This document shows positions 7,930 through 13,585 of a stretch of 13,585 nt of DNA, in pieces (the first letter of the stretch is position 1; each line of letters starts with the position of its first letter). A program made the position numbers and the translations under genes. The DNA comes from Candidatus Eiseniibacteriota bacterium (GTDB taxonomy: Bacteria > Eisenbacteria > RBG-16-71-46 > JABDJR01): NCBI GenBank assembly GCA_013003415.1, contig JABDJR010000315.1:1-13585 (forward strand), read 5' to 3'. The notes under the pieces were generated by a model. The model made no database searches, was not told the origin of the DNA, and saw only the letters and a program-made list of their open reading frames with translations.

Positions 7930-8889
7930 CTAGGACTCGCCAGAGGGGTGCCCTGCGGTTTGGCGCCGCACCGCTCGCTGCCAGTGCACCAGCAAAAAGC
8001 AGCCCAAAATAATGAAAATGCCGCCTACCCACTCACGACGACTCGGCAGCGCGTGCAGAATAAGCGCTGACATGATGGCCACAAAAACCGGCTGGGTTTG
8101 AAGAATGAGGGAGGCATGGGACACATCGATGTGTCTTAAAGAATAGAACTGTGTGGTGCGTGCCAACATGGGCCCGGCAAAAGCCGCCACCGTGATCTCA
8201 GCCCAGCCTCGCTGAATCCCAGACCAGTCGGCGATTCCCGACCACTCCTGTCCGTCCTGCATGGCCACCCTCCAGAGGCCGGCCACCACAAACAAACCAA
8301 ACACCATGATATTTCTCATGAAGGCAAAGGTGCGCGGCGGGATATTGTGAACCTGCGTTTTAACCAGTACCTCTGTAAACCCAAACAACGTTGCCGAAAG
8401 CACCATCATCCAAAAGCCTGAAGAAAACGAACTTGGCGCGTCGTACCGAAGGATGATCACACCGAGAATAGCCACGACCCCACCCCACGTTTCTCGGCGC
8501 GAGAACCGATCACCTAACAAAGCCACCCCAAAGAATACGGTGACTAAGACTTCAAGTCGGTTCAGCAAACTCGCTGCCGTGGCTGGAATGCGGGAGAGCC
8601 CAATGCAAAGCGTGTAAACAGACGCCAAGAACAACAGAGCCACGACAGTAAGAAAAGTCCACTGCCGCGCGGTTAGCCTCTTCACGTTGCTGTGCTCACC
8701 CTTGGCTAAAAGCCAAACAAAACTGAACACGGCGGCAATGCCGAATTGACTCATGGCGAAGGAGAGAGGATCGAGATAAGCCAGAACCGGTTTTGCGGCA
8801 ACAAAGGAAACCGCGCTAATCGCGGCGGTGGCTACCGCGAAAAGATACCCCAGAGAGGGATTCTCATTGTGGGAAGTGGGTCGGGACAT
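7930..8889 (-). CDS. EamA/DMT-superfamily transporter
   Basis: A 319-residue inner-membrane protein with about ten hydrophobic helices in two tandem EamA halves (about 14-145 and 160-300). The pattern is that of the drug/metabolite transporter family, the size is usual, and the C-terminal tail is basic and cytoplasmic. The segment ASLLNRLEVLVTVFFGVALLGD at the end of half one, and SLILQTQPVFVAIMSALIL in half two, are the characteristic repeat regions. Members export amino acids, metabolites or drugs, and the substrate cannot be assigned from sequence. The gene lies 48 bases after the DUF4870 gene and 62 bases before the peptidase gene, all on the minus strand, so co-transcription is possible. 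The gap before its ATG holds a small GC-rich hairpin (about 8905-8919). Confidence 0.92.
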   Translation of the reverse strand: MSRPTSHNENPSLGYLFAVATAAISAVSFVAAKPVLAYLDPLSFAMSQFGIAAVFSFVWLLAKGEHSNVKRLTARQWTFLTVVALLFLASVYTLCIGLSRIPATAASLLNRLEVLVTVFFGVALLGDRFSRRETWGGVVAILGVIILRYDAPSSFSSGFWMMVLSATLFGFTEVLVKTQVHNIPPRTFAFMRNIMVFGLFVVAGLWRVAMQDGQEWSGIADWSGIQRGWAEITVAAFAGPMLARTTQFYSLRHIDVSHASLILQTQPVFVAIMSALILHALPSRREWVGGIFIILGCFLLVHWQRAVRRQTAGHPSGES

Positions 8890-8937
8890 GAGCCGGAGGG
8901 TGCCCCCGCATGACGCGGGAGCGTGAATCGGAAGACC

Positions 8938-9312
8938 CTACTTGATGAGACGAAGAATAAGAGGAAAGCGGAAGCGTTCGCCCTCGTTGGCTTTGATGGC
9001 TCCCCAAATGATTCCCACTAAGCCCAGAATTCCCAGGGCCGCAAGCAGGAGGAAGCCAATTCCAACCAAAGCCAAAATCAGAGAGATGATCCCGTAGATT
9101 CCAAGCGTGATTTGGAAGTTGAGTGCCTCTTTTCCCTGATCATCGACAAACTCAAACTCTTTTTTCTTCATTTGCCACACAATCAACGGCCCCAAGATCG
9201 TTCCGAATGGAATGATATAGCCAGACAATGCAGAGAGATGAGCAATCATCGCCCACTGACGTGCTGAGGTTTCGCTGCCATTTCCACTCGTGGTCATGTT
9301 TTCTTCTTCCAT
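8938..9312 (-). CDS. DUF4870 small membrane protein
   Basis: A 124-residue protein with the DUF4870 (Tic20-like) pattern. It has a short acidic N-terminus, then RQWAMIAHLSALSGYIIPFG, ILGPLIVWQMKK, a conserved FVDDQGKEALNFQ loop at about 55-67, two more hydrophobic helices and a final GERFRFPLILRLIK. About three to four membrane helices are expected in the inner membrane. The function of the family is not established. The ATG at 9312 is favoured over Met6 because GAGGAAG lies at a suitable distance upstream. It is divergent from the ABC transporter operon and shares a 172-base intergenic region with it. Confidence 0.93.
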   Translation of the reverse strand: MEEENMTTSGNGSETSARQWAMIAHLSALSGYIIPFGTILGPLIVWQMKKKEFEFVDDQGKEALNFQITLGIYGIISLILALVGIGFLLLAALGILGLVGIIWGAIKANEGERFRFPLILRLIK

Positions 9313-9330
9313 GGAATCTTCCTCCCCGGA

Positions 9331-9359
9331 TTGGTTCTTCGCCTATTGTATCGAACCAA
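9331..9359. repeat. 7-base inverted repeat in divergent promoter region
   Basis: TTGGTTC (9331-9337) and GAACCAA (9353-9359) are perfect inverted arms with a 15-base spacer, 18 bases upstream of the DUF4870 start. A TACAAT hexamer, similar to a -10 box on the minus strand, lies inside the spacer (9345-9350), but I find no convincing -35 partner. This could be an operator or a leader hairpin. Confidence 0.3.
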
Positions 9360-9425
9360 CGGTTAGGGGTCGAGTTTTGAACGCGAAACCCTTGGAAAAC
9401 CTGCCCGGCGGTTGATCCGAAGGGG

Positions 9426-9447
9426 TTGAGCGGGTAGGCTTGCTCAA
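9426..9447. repeat. 6-base inverted repeat upstream of the ABC operon
   Basis: TTGAGC (9426-9431) and GCTCAA (9442-9447) are perfect inverted arms around a 10-base spacer, ending 37 bases before the TTG start of the ATPase gene. Position suits an operator or leader hairpin for the transporter-egtD operon. Six-base arms can arise by chance, so this is tentative. Confidence 0.25.
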
Positions 9448-9484
9448 TGCCTCCAGTTGATCACCTTTCTAGACTGATCTGATC

Positions 9485-10222
9485 TTGCTACGTGCCGAGG
9501 CCGTTTCCAAACGGTTCCCCGAGGGGGTTCTCGCTCTCGATCAGGTGTCCTTCGAAGTTCCCCAAGGACAGACCCTAGCCCTCGTTGGCGAAAGCGGGTG
9601 TGGCAAAACCACTCTGCTCCGCATGTTCAACCGCATGATCGAACCCACCGAAGGTCGCGTGCTCGTAGGGGATCAAAATGCGGCGAGCCTTTCGGCTATC
9701 GAGCTGCGCCGCCAAACGGGCTACGTCCAGCAAGAAGGGGGCCTTCTCCCCCATTGGGACGTCGCTCGGAACGTGCTTCTTGTGCCCGAGCTATTAAGCT
9801 GGAGCCGATCGAAGCAAGAATCGAGAGTTCAGGAACTCCTCGATTTGGTTGGACTGCCCCATGGCCAGTTTGCCTCGCGCTACCCCCACCAACTTTCCGG
9901 CGGTCAGCGTCAACGGGTGGCCTTTGCCAGAGCCCTGGCCGCCGACCCCAAGGTCATTCTTCTCGATGAGCCTTTTGGGGCTTTGGATGCTCTTACCCGA
10001 CTCGATCTCCAAAAAGAGTTTCAGCGACTCAAAAACAGCCTGGGAAAAACCATGATGATGGTCACCCATGATCTGGAGGAGGCTTTCCGTTTAGCCGATC
10101 TCATTGCCGTCATGCAGTCGGGGAGAATCCTGCAGCTGGATACTCCGAAGATTCTTGAGACCAAACCCAAGCCAGGCTACGTTTCGGATCTGCTCAATCT
10201 TAGAGGAAGTTGGAACACGTGA
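9485..10222 (+). CDS. Betaine-type ABC transporter ATPase (OpuCA/OsmV/EgtV-like)
   Basis: A 245-residue ATPase of the quaternary-amine uptake family that energises the fusion permease encoded next. It shows Walker A GESGCGKT (35-42), the Q-loop at Gln82, the signature LSGGQ (137-141), Walker B with Asp161-Glu162 in ILLDEPFGALD, and the switch His195. The start is TTG, because an in-frame stop lies 15 bases upstream and no ATG occurs until past Walker A. The LRAEAVSKRF opening matches the family N-terminus. No clear ribosome site is visible, so initiation may be weak. Unlike OpuCA or ProV it has no C-terminal CBS domains, so osmotic gating through CBS domains is not expected. The stop overlaps the GTG start of the next gene by 4 bases. 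The family covers glycine betaine, choline, carnitine and ergothioneine transport. Confidence 0.93.
   Translation: MLRAEAVSKRFPEGVLALDQVSFEVPQGQTLALVGESGCGKTTLLRMFNRMIEPTEGRVLVGDQNAASLSAIELRRQTGYVQQEGGLLPHWDVARNVLLVPELLSWSRSKQESRVQELLDLVGLPHGQFASRYPHQLSGGQRQRVAFARALAADPKVILLDEPFGALDALTRLDLQKEFQRLKNSLGKTMMMVTHDLEEAFRLADLIAVMQSGRILQLDTPKILETKPKPGYVSDLLNLRGSWNT
10202..10209 (+). promoter_or_regulatory. Ribosome binding site deciding the fusion permease start
   Basis: AGAGGAAG lies 9 bases before GTG 10219 but directly abuts the alternative TTG at 10210. The spacing favours the GTG, which forms a GTGA overlap with the stop codon of the ATPase gene. Confidence 0.7.
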
Positions 10223-11784
10223 CTCGAACTTCCCCTCGCCTCATCGGTTGCCTTCTTGTCCTTTGGGCAATCGCTATAAGCGCTCCGGCGGGACTTCAAG
10301 CCCAGAGCGTCTCTGTGGGGTCAAAGAATTTTAGCGAGAGCCGATTGCTGGCGGAAATGTTTGCCCAGCTTATTGAAGCAAAAACCGAACTGGAAGTTGA
10401 GCGTCGCCTGGGTCTGGCCGGCACGCAAGTGTGTTTTGAGGCGATTAAGAACGGCGCCATCGACATCTACCCTGAATACACCGGAACCGGGCTGGTAACG
10501 ATTCTGTCGGAGCCCGCCGAGTTAGATCGAGCAGAAACGCTTAACCGGGTTCGCCAGCAGTTTCTCACCCGTTGGGATCTATGGTGGCTCGCCCCCTTGG
10601 GCTTTGAGAACGCCTACGAAATCGCGGTGCCGCGAGCCCTTGCCGACGAAAGAAACCTACGCACTATTTCCGATTTGGCCAAGGTCTCGCAAGATCTGAC
10701 GGCTGGATTTGGCTATGAATTCGTGGGTCGCGAAGACGGGCTCCTCGGTTTGGAGTCCGTGTACGGTTTGAAGTTCGGCTCGGTCAAAACCATGCAACAG
10801 GCGTTGAAGTATCAGGCGGCGGGCTCGGGGGATATTGAGTGCCTCGACGTCTACACCACCGACGGCCGTCTGGTGGTCCACGATTTGGTGGTGCTGGATG
10901 ACGACCAGGGGTTCTTCCCCCCTTACGAAGCCGCTGCTCTCGTGCGCGGAGAAACTCTTAAGGAATACCCGGAATTAGGCAACGTGTTGGGACTTCTTTC
11001 GAGTTCCCTCACCGAAGACGCTGTTCGGGGCCTGAACCTACGCATTGAAAACGAGGGCGAAAGCGTTGAGGCGGTAGCGGCTTCGGCCCTTGAGAGCCTG
11101 GGGTTAGTGGTGGGGAAAGCCGTGACCGGAAACACCTTGGATAAAAACGCAAACCTATTCCAGGTCATGTCCGCCAACCGGGCCGATCTCCTTAATCGTT
11201 TTTGGGAGCACTTGGCTCTTTCCGGATTAGCCCTGGGACTCGGCATCTTAGTGGCCATACCCATTGGGATGTTTCTCGAGAAACATCGCTCGGTGGCCGA
11301 AGGAACCATCCGCGTCATCGGGACCACCCAAACCATTCCTTCCATCGCCCTCCTCGCCTTTATGATTCCGCTCTTTGGAGTAGGAGTTCTGCCCGCAGTC
11401 ATTGCTCTGTGGATCTACTCCATCTTCCCGATTTTGAGAAACACCTATACCGGACTCCGAGACGCAAGCCCTGAGGCCGCGTCGGCCGCCCTAGCACTAG
11501 GTATGACCGAGGATCAAATTCGGAAAAAGGTGCGCATGCCCCTTGCCGCCCCCGTTATCATGGCAGGCATCCGTACCGCAGCCGTCATCACGGTTGGTAC
11601 GGCCACCCTCGCCGCGTTTATCGGGGCAGGTGGACTTGGAGTCCCCATTGTTAGCGGGCTGCAAATGGCCAGCCCCACCATCATCCTCTCCGGAGCTTTG
11701 CCTGCCGCGCTACTGGCCCTGCTTGTCGACGCCCTCCTGGGAATTCTTGAGAAGAAGCTACGCCCACCCGGATATGAGGTTTAG
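10219..11784 (+). CDS. Substrate-binding/permease fusion of a betaine-type ABC transporter
   Basis: A 521-residue fusion. A signal peptide (about 1-28, cleavage near GLQA/QS) leads into an OpuAC/OsmF-type binding domain (about 30-295). Its hallmarks are VGSKNFSES, GTQVCFEAIKNGAIDIYPEYTGTGL, VYTTDGRL and DDDQGFFPPYEAA. A permease domain follows (about 310-515) with five hydrophobic helices and the EAA loop (EAASAALALGM, near 460-470) between helices 3 and 4. Lys/Arg after helices 1 and 5 put the N-terminus outside and the EAA loop inside, so the binding domain sits correctly in the periplasm. GTG 10219 is preferred over TTG 10210 because of the GTGA overlap and the AGAGGAAG site. Characterised fusions (OpuA, EgtU) carry the binding domain at the C-terminus; here it is N-terminal. 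Ligand: a betaine, with hercynine or ergothioneine suggested by the following egtD. Confidence 0.92.
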   Translation: MTRTSPRLIGCLLVLWAIAISAPAGLQAQSVSVGSKNFSESRLLAEMFAQLIEAKTELEVERRLGLAGTQVCFEAIKNGAIDIYPEYTGTGLVTILSEPAELDRAETLNRVRQQFLTRWDLWWLAPLGFENAYEIAVPRALADERNLRTISDLAKVSQDLTAGFGYEFVGREDGLLGLESVYGLKFGSVKTMQQALKYQAAGSGDIECLDVYTTDGRLVVHDLVVLDDDQGFFPPYEAAALVRGETLKEYPELGNVLGLLSSSLTEDAVRGLNLRIENEGESVEAVAASALESLGLVVGKAVTGNTLDKNANLFQVMSANRADLLNRFWEHLALSGLALGLGILVAIPIGMFLEKHRSVAEGTIRVIGTTQTIPSIALLAFMIPLFGVGVLPAVIALWIYSIFPILRNTYTGLRDASPEAASAALALGMTEDQIRKKVRMPLAAPVIMAGIRTAAVITVGTATLAAFIGAGGLGVPIVSGLQMASPTIILSGALPAALLALLVDALLGILEKKLRPPGYEV

Positions 11785-11793
11785 GATTAGAAA

Positions 11794-12771
11794 ATGACTG
11801 ATATAGAAGACGCAATTCACATCGATGTTCATCTCAAAGAAGACCGAGAGGGGGCGCTCAAAGACTTAAGAGCCGGTCTGGCTCGAACCCCCAAAGAGCT
11901 CAACCCCCACTTTTTCTACGATGACGCCGGCTCGGCCCTGTTCGAGAAAATCTGCACTCTGCCGGAGTACTATCAAACCCGGACCGAAAAGGCTCTCTTG
12001 GAAGCGTCGGCGGGAGACATTATAGAAACCACGGGGATCGAAGAGGTTCTTGAACTCGGTTCCGGAGCCGCAACCAAGACTCGGGTGCTGTTAAATGCCA
12101 TGCACCAAGCCAAAAAACTTCGTCTCTATCTCCCCTTCGATGTGAACGAATGGATTGTTCGACGTACGGCAAAGGAACTCACCCAAAAGTACCCCGGTCT
12201 TAAGGTTCACGGCATCATTGGCGATTTCGAAAAACACCACGACCTCATCCCCACGGGGAAGCATCGGCTAACCATTTTCTTGGGGGGCACGATTGGGAAT
12301 TTCAGCCCCAAAGGGGCTCAGCGATTTCTGCAAGACATCGCCGAAGGCATGCATCCTGGGGATCACTTCCTCTTGGGAACCGATCTCATCAAAGACCGAC
12401 AACAATTGCACGACGCCTACAACGACAGTCAGGGAGTCACCGCCGATTTCAATTTGAACATTCTCAACGTGGTCAATTCCATCGCGGACGGCAATTTCGA
12501 CCCCACCGGCTTTGAGCATCGCGCGTTTTTTGAGGAGACCCATCACCGCATCGAAATGTGGCTCGACGCAAAGCGCGAGATGGTGGTTGATCTTCCCAAG
12601 GCGGGAATCACCGTCACCCTCAAAAACGGTGAAGGAATTCGCACCGAGATCAGTACGAAGTTCGATCAGGAAAAGGTGTCTGCGCTTCTGGAGTCCGCGG
12701 GCATGAGGCTCGAAAAATGGTACACCGACCCCGACAACCTCTTTGCCCTTTCTCTCGCCCGCCGGATCTAA
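11794..12771 (+). CDS. egtD: L-histidine N-alpha-methyltransferase (hercynine synthase) EgtD
   Basis: SAM-dependent enzyme that trimethylates the alpha-amino group of histidine to give hercynine, the first step of ergothioneine synthesis. The 325-residue protein matches the family length. The SAM motif is ELGSGAATKTR (87-97). From memory, the histidine-binding residues of mycobacterial EgtD are Tyr56, Asn166, Tyr206, Met252, Glu282 and Ser284. Tyr59, Asn169, Tyr209, Met255, Glu285 and Ser287 occur here, each exactly 3 residues later. LPEYYQTRTE, FLGGTIGNFSP, LLGTDLIKD and TEISTKF are the flanking family blocks. Retained Glu and Met argue for histidine rather than tryptophan or another amino acid. 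The gene starts 9 bases after the permease stop, with GAGGT 13 bases upstream as a weak ribosome site, so it is the third gene of the operon. No egtB, egtC or egtE is present in the window. Confidence 0.95.
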   Translation: MTDIEDAIHIDVHLKEDREGALKDLRAGLARTPKELNPHFFYDDAGSALFEKICTLPEYYQTRTEKALLEASAGDIIETTGIEEVLELGSGAATKTRVLLNAMHQAKKLRLYLPFDVNEWIVRRTAKELTQKYPGLKVHGIIGDFEKHHDLIPTGKHRLTIFLGGTIGNFSPKGAQRFLQDIAEGMHPGDHFLLGTDLIKDRQQLHDAYNDSQGVTADFNLNILNVVNSIADGNFDPTGFEHRAFFEETHHRIEMWLDAKREMVVDLPKAGITVTLKNGEGIRTEISTKFDQEKVSALLESAGMRLEKWYTDPDNLFALSLARRI

Positions 12772-12818
12772 GCTAGAACTCGAAGGCCTTCCCCACCGAA
12801 AACTCTTGCGCGCATGGA

Positions 12819-12846
12819 AAGGCCGGGAACATGAGTCCCCGGCCTT
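12819..12846. terminator. Hairpin between convergent genes, possible bidirectional terminator
   Basis: AAGGCCGGG (12819-12827) and CCCGGCCTT (12838-12846) form a perfect 9-base stem with a 10-base loop, midway between the stops of egtD and the convergent right-edge gene. The GC-rich stem fits a terminator for either strand. The T runs after it are short (three T on the minus strand), so it is not a textbook intrinsic terminator. Confidence 0.55.
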
Positions 12847-12879
12847 AGCCTTCCCTCCAGGTGTAACCGTATTCGCTCC

Positions 12880-13585
12880 CTAGTTCGTCACCACCAAGCG
12901 TTGGCTGATTTGTAGGGTGGGCGACTGAAGTTGTAAGAAGTAGATGCCACCCGAAACGCGACGACCCGAATCATCTTGCAGATCCCAGTTCACGTTAACG
13001 GCGCCCGCCGAAACGAGATCGCCGGCAAGAAGGCTGCGAATCTGGCGACCCTGCACGTCATAAACCTTGAGCGTCACGCGTTCGCTCGTTGGCAGGTTGA
13101 ATTGAACTTGGGTTCCCGAAGCGCCCGCGGGGTTGGGAGCCGCTTTCAGCACCGGTATGGTCTGGACGACACCGTCTTCGGGGATGTCGAGAATGGTTGG
13201 CATAGAGCCAGGATCCGCGGGATCCGTTCCTGCGTCCAGCTCGTCCCGATCGAACCAAGTATCGTTATCGCGATCGACCCCCAAGCGGGTTTCACAGCCA
13301 GGAGGCACCGCAGTAAAGGTCAACTCGGTGCCTGCTCCCGCTAAGGCCAGAAGCTCGGTGGTGGTGAAGGTGGGTGCCCAGGTGCGATCGGATTGCCAGT
13401 TGTCGGCAACCTCGTCGTAGACCCAACCTCGTTTGAGCCCCAGGTAGGAGCCTTTTGCAATCACTCCAACATCGCCGGCAACCGCCACGCCAAGCAACGT
13501 GTTTAACCGCGGGAGTAAAGCAACCTCATTGGTGCCATCCATGGTGAGCTGCTGTCCCGTGGCAGCGTGGCTCCCGGTATTGAAC
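12880..13585 (-). CDS. Exported protein, C-terminal fragment with FlgD/T9SS-like terminal domain (partial)
   Basis: The reading frame stays open to the right edge, adding 14 codons (starting FNTGSHAATG) before the first internal ATG at 13542. The true N-terminus therefore lies beyond the window and only 234 residues are visible. The visible part has a beta-rich region containing GWVYDEVADNW and LTFTAVPPGCETRLG. An Asp-rich VDRDNDTWFDRDELDAGTDP stretch looks like a calcium-binding thrombospondin-3 or EF-hand-like linker. The final 80 or so residues open with AAPNPAG, contain VTLKVYDVQGRQI and GGIYFLQL, and end VVTN. That ending is a FlgD Ig-like or Por secretion-type C-terminal domain, as at the end of the peptidase at 6158-7867. 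It is likely secreted or surface-bound. Nothing visible identifies an enzyme. Confidence 0.8.
   Translation of the reverse strand, partial: FNTGSHAATGQQLTMDGTNEVALLPRLNTLLGVAVAGDVGVIAKGSYLGLKRGWVYDEVADNWQSDRTWAPTFTTTELLALAGAGTELTFTAVPPGCETRLGVDRDNDTWFDRDELDAGTDPADPGSMPTILDIPEDGVVQTIPVLKAAPNPAGASGTQVQFNLPTSERVTLKVYDVQGRQIRSLLAGDLVSAGAVNVNWDLQDDSGRRVSGGIYFLQLQSPTLQISQRLVVTN

Noticed and set aside
6158..8032. Longer version of the M28 peptidase starting at 8032 (624 residues)
   Set aside because: It would overlap the transporter gene by about 100 bases and place a basic, non-signal segment in front of an otherwise ideal signal peptide starting at 7867.
9412..9440. TTGATC/TAGGCT as a -35/-10 promoter for the ABC operon
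   Set aside because: The 17-base spacing is right, but the -10 match is only three of six, and promoter consensus in this bacterial group is uncertain.
10210..10218. TTG at 10210 as the start of the fusion permease
   Set aside because: The AGAGGAAG ribosome site touches this codon directly, while GTG 10219 has proper spacing and a GTGA stop-start overlap.
10923..11402. Minus-strand reading frame of 159 codons antisense to the fusion permease
   Set aside because: Composition rich in Arg, Ser and Pro is typical of the complement of a real gene; the plus-strand protein has clear domain motifs.
1..13585. tRNA, rRNA, CRISPR array, transposase, integrase or prophage genes
   Set aside because: I saw no cloverleaf, regular spaced repeats, transposase motifs or terminal repeats by eye; short structured RNAs could still be missed without covariance searches.

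Overview
The window holds ten chromosomal-type protein genes plus the C-terminal part of an eleventh that runs off the right edge. I see no mobile element, CRISPR array, rRNA or tRNA. Base composition looks fairly even and moderately GC-rich. Gaps between genes are all under about 180 bases. Two exported proteins, a zinc peptidase and the truncated right-edge protein, end in FlgD-like or Por/T9SS-type C-terminal domains. That style is common in the FCB superphylum and neighbouring lineages such as Latescibacterota, Eisenbacteria, Gemmatimonadota and Calditrichota. I therefore infer a Gram-negative bacterium of that broad group, but the phylum cannot be settled from this sequence.

Left part (1-3573): a minus-strand adrenodoxin-reductase/FprA-type ferredoxin-NADP reductase, a minus-strand arginase/deacetylase-fold histone deacetylase family protein, then a divergent plus-strand gene for an exported protein of uncertain, possibly beta-propeller, function.

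Middle part (3566-9312): five minus-strand genes. In transcription order these are a DUF4870 membrane protein, an EamA/DMT transporter, an exported M28 zinc peptidase with a C-terminal sorting-type domain, and a two-component pair (OmpR-type regulator overlapping its histidine kinase by 4 bases). The kinase has a long extracytoplasmic sensor with an unusual His/Cys cluster. Direct and inverted copies of an 8-base word lie just upstream of the regulator gene.

Right part (9485-12771): a tightly packed plus-strand operon. It encodes a betaine-type ABC ATPase, a substrate-binding/permease fusion whose GTG start overlaps the ATPase stop by 4 bases, and 9 bases later egtD, the histidine N-alpha-trimethyltransferase that makes hercynine, the first intermediate of ergothioneine. 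This is the most interesting locus. Its genetics suggest that the 'glycine betaine' transporter really handles hercynine, ergothioneine or another trimethylated histidine, as in the EgtU-type transporters. The sulfoxide synthase EgtB is not beside egtD. A hairpin then separates the operon from the convergent truncated gene at the edge.
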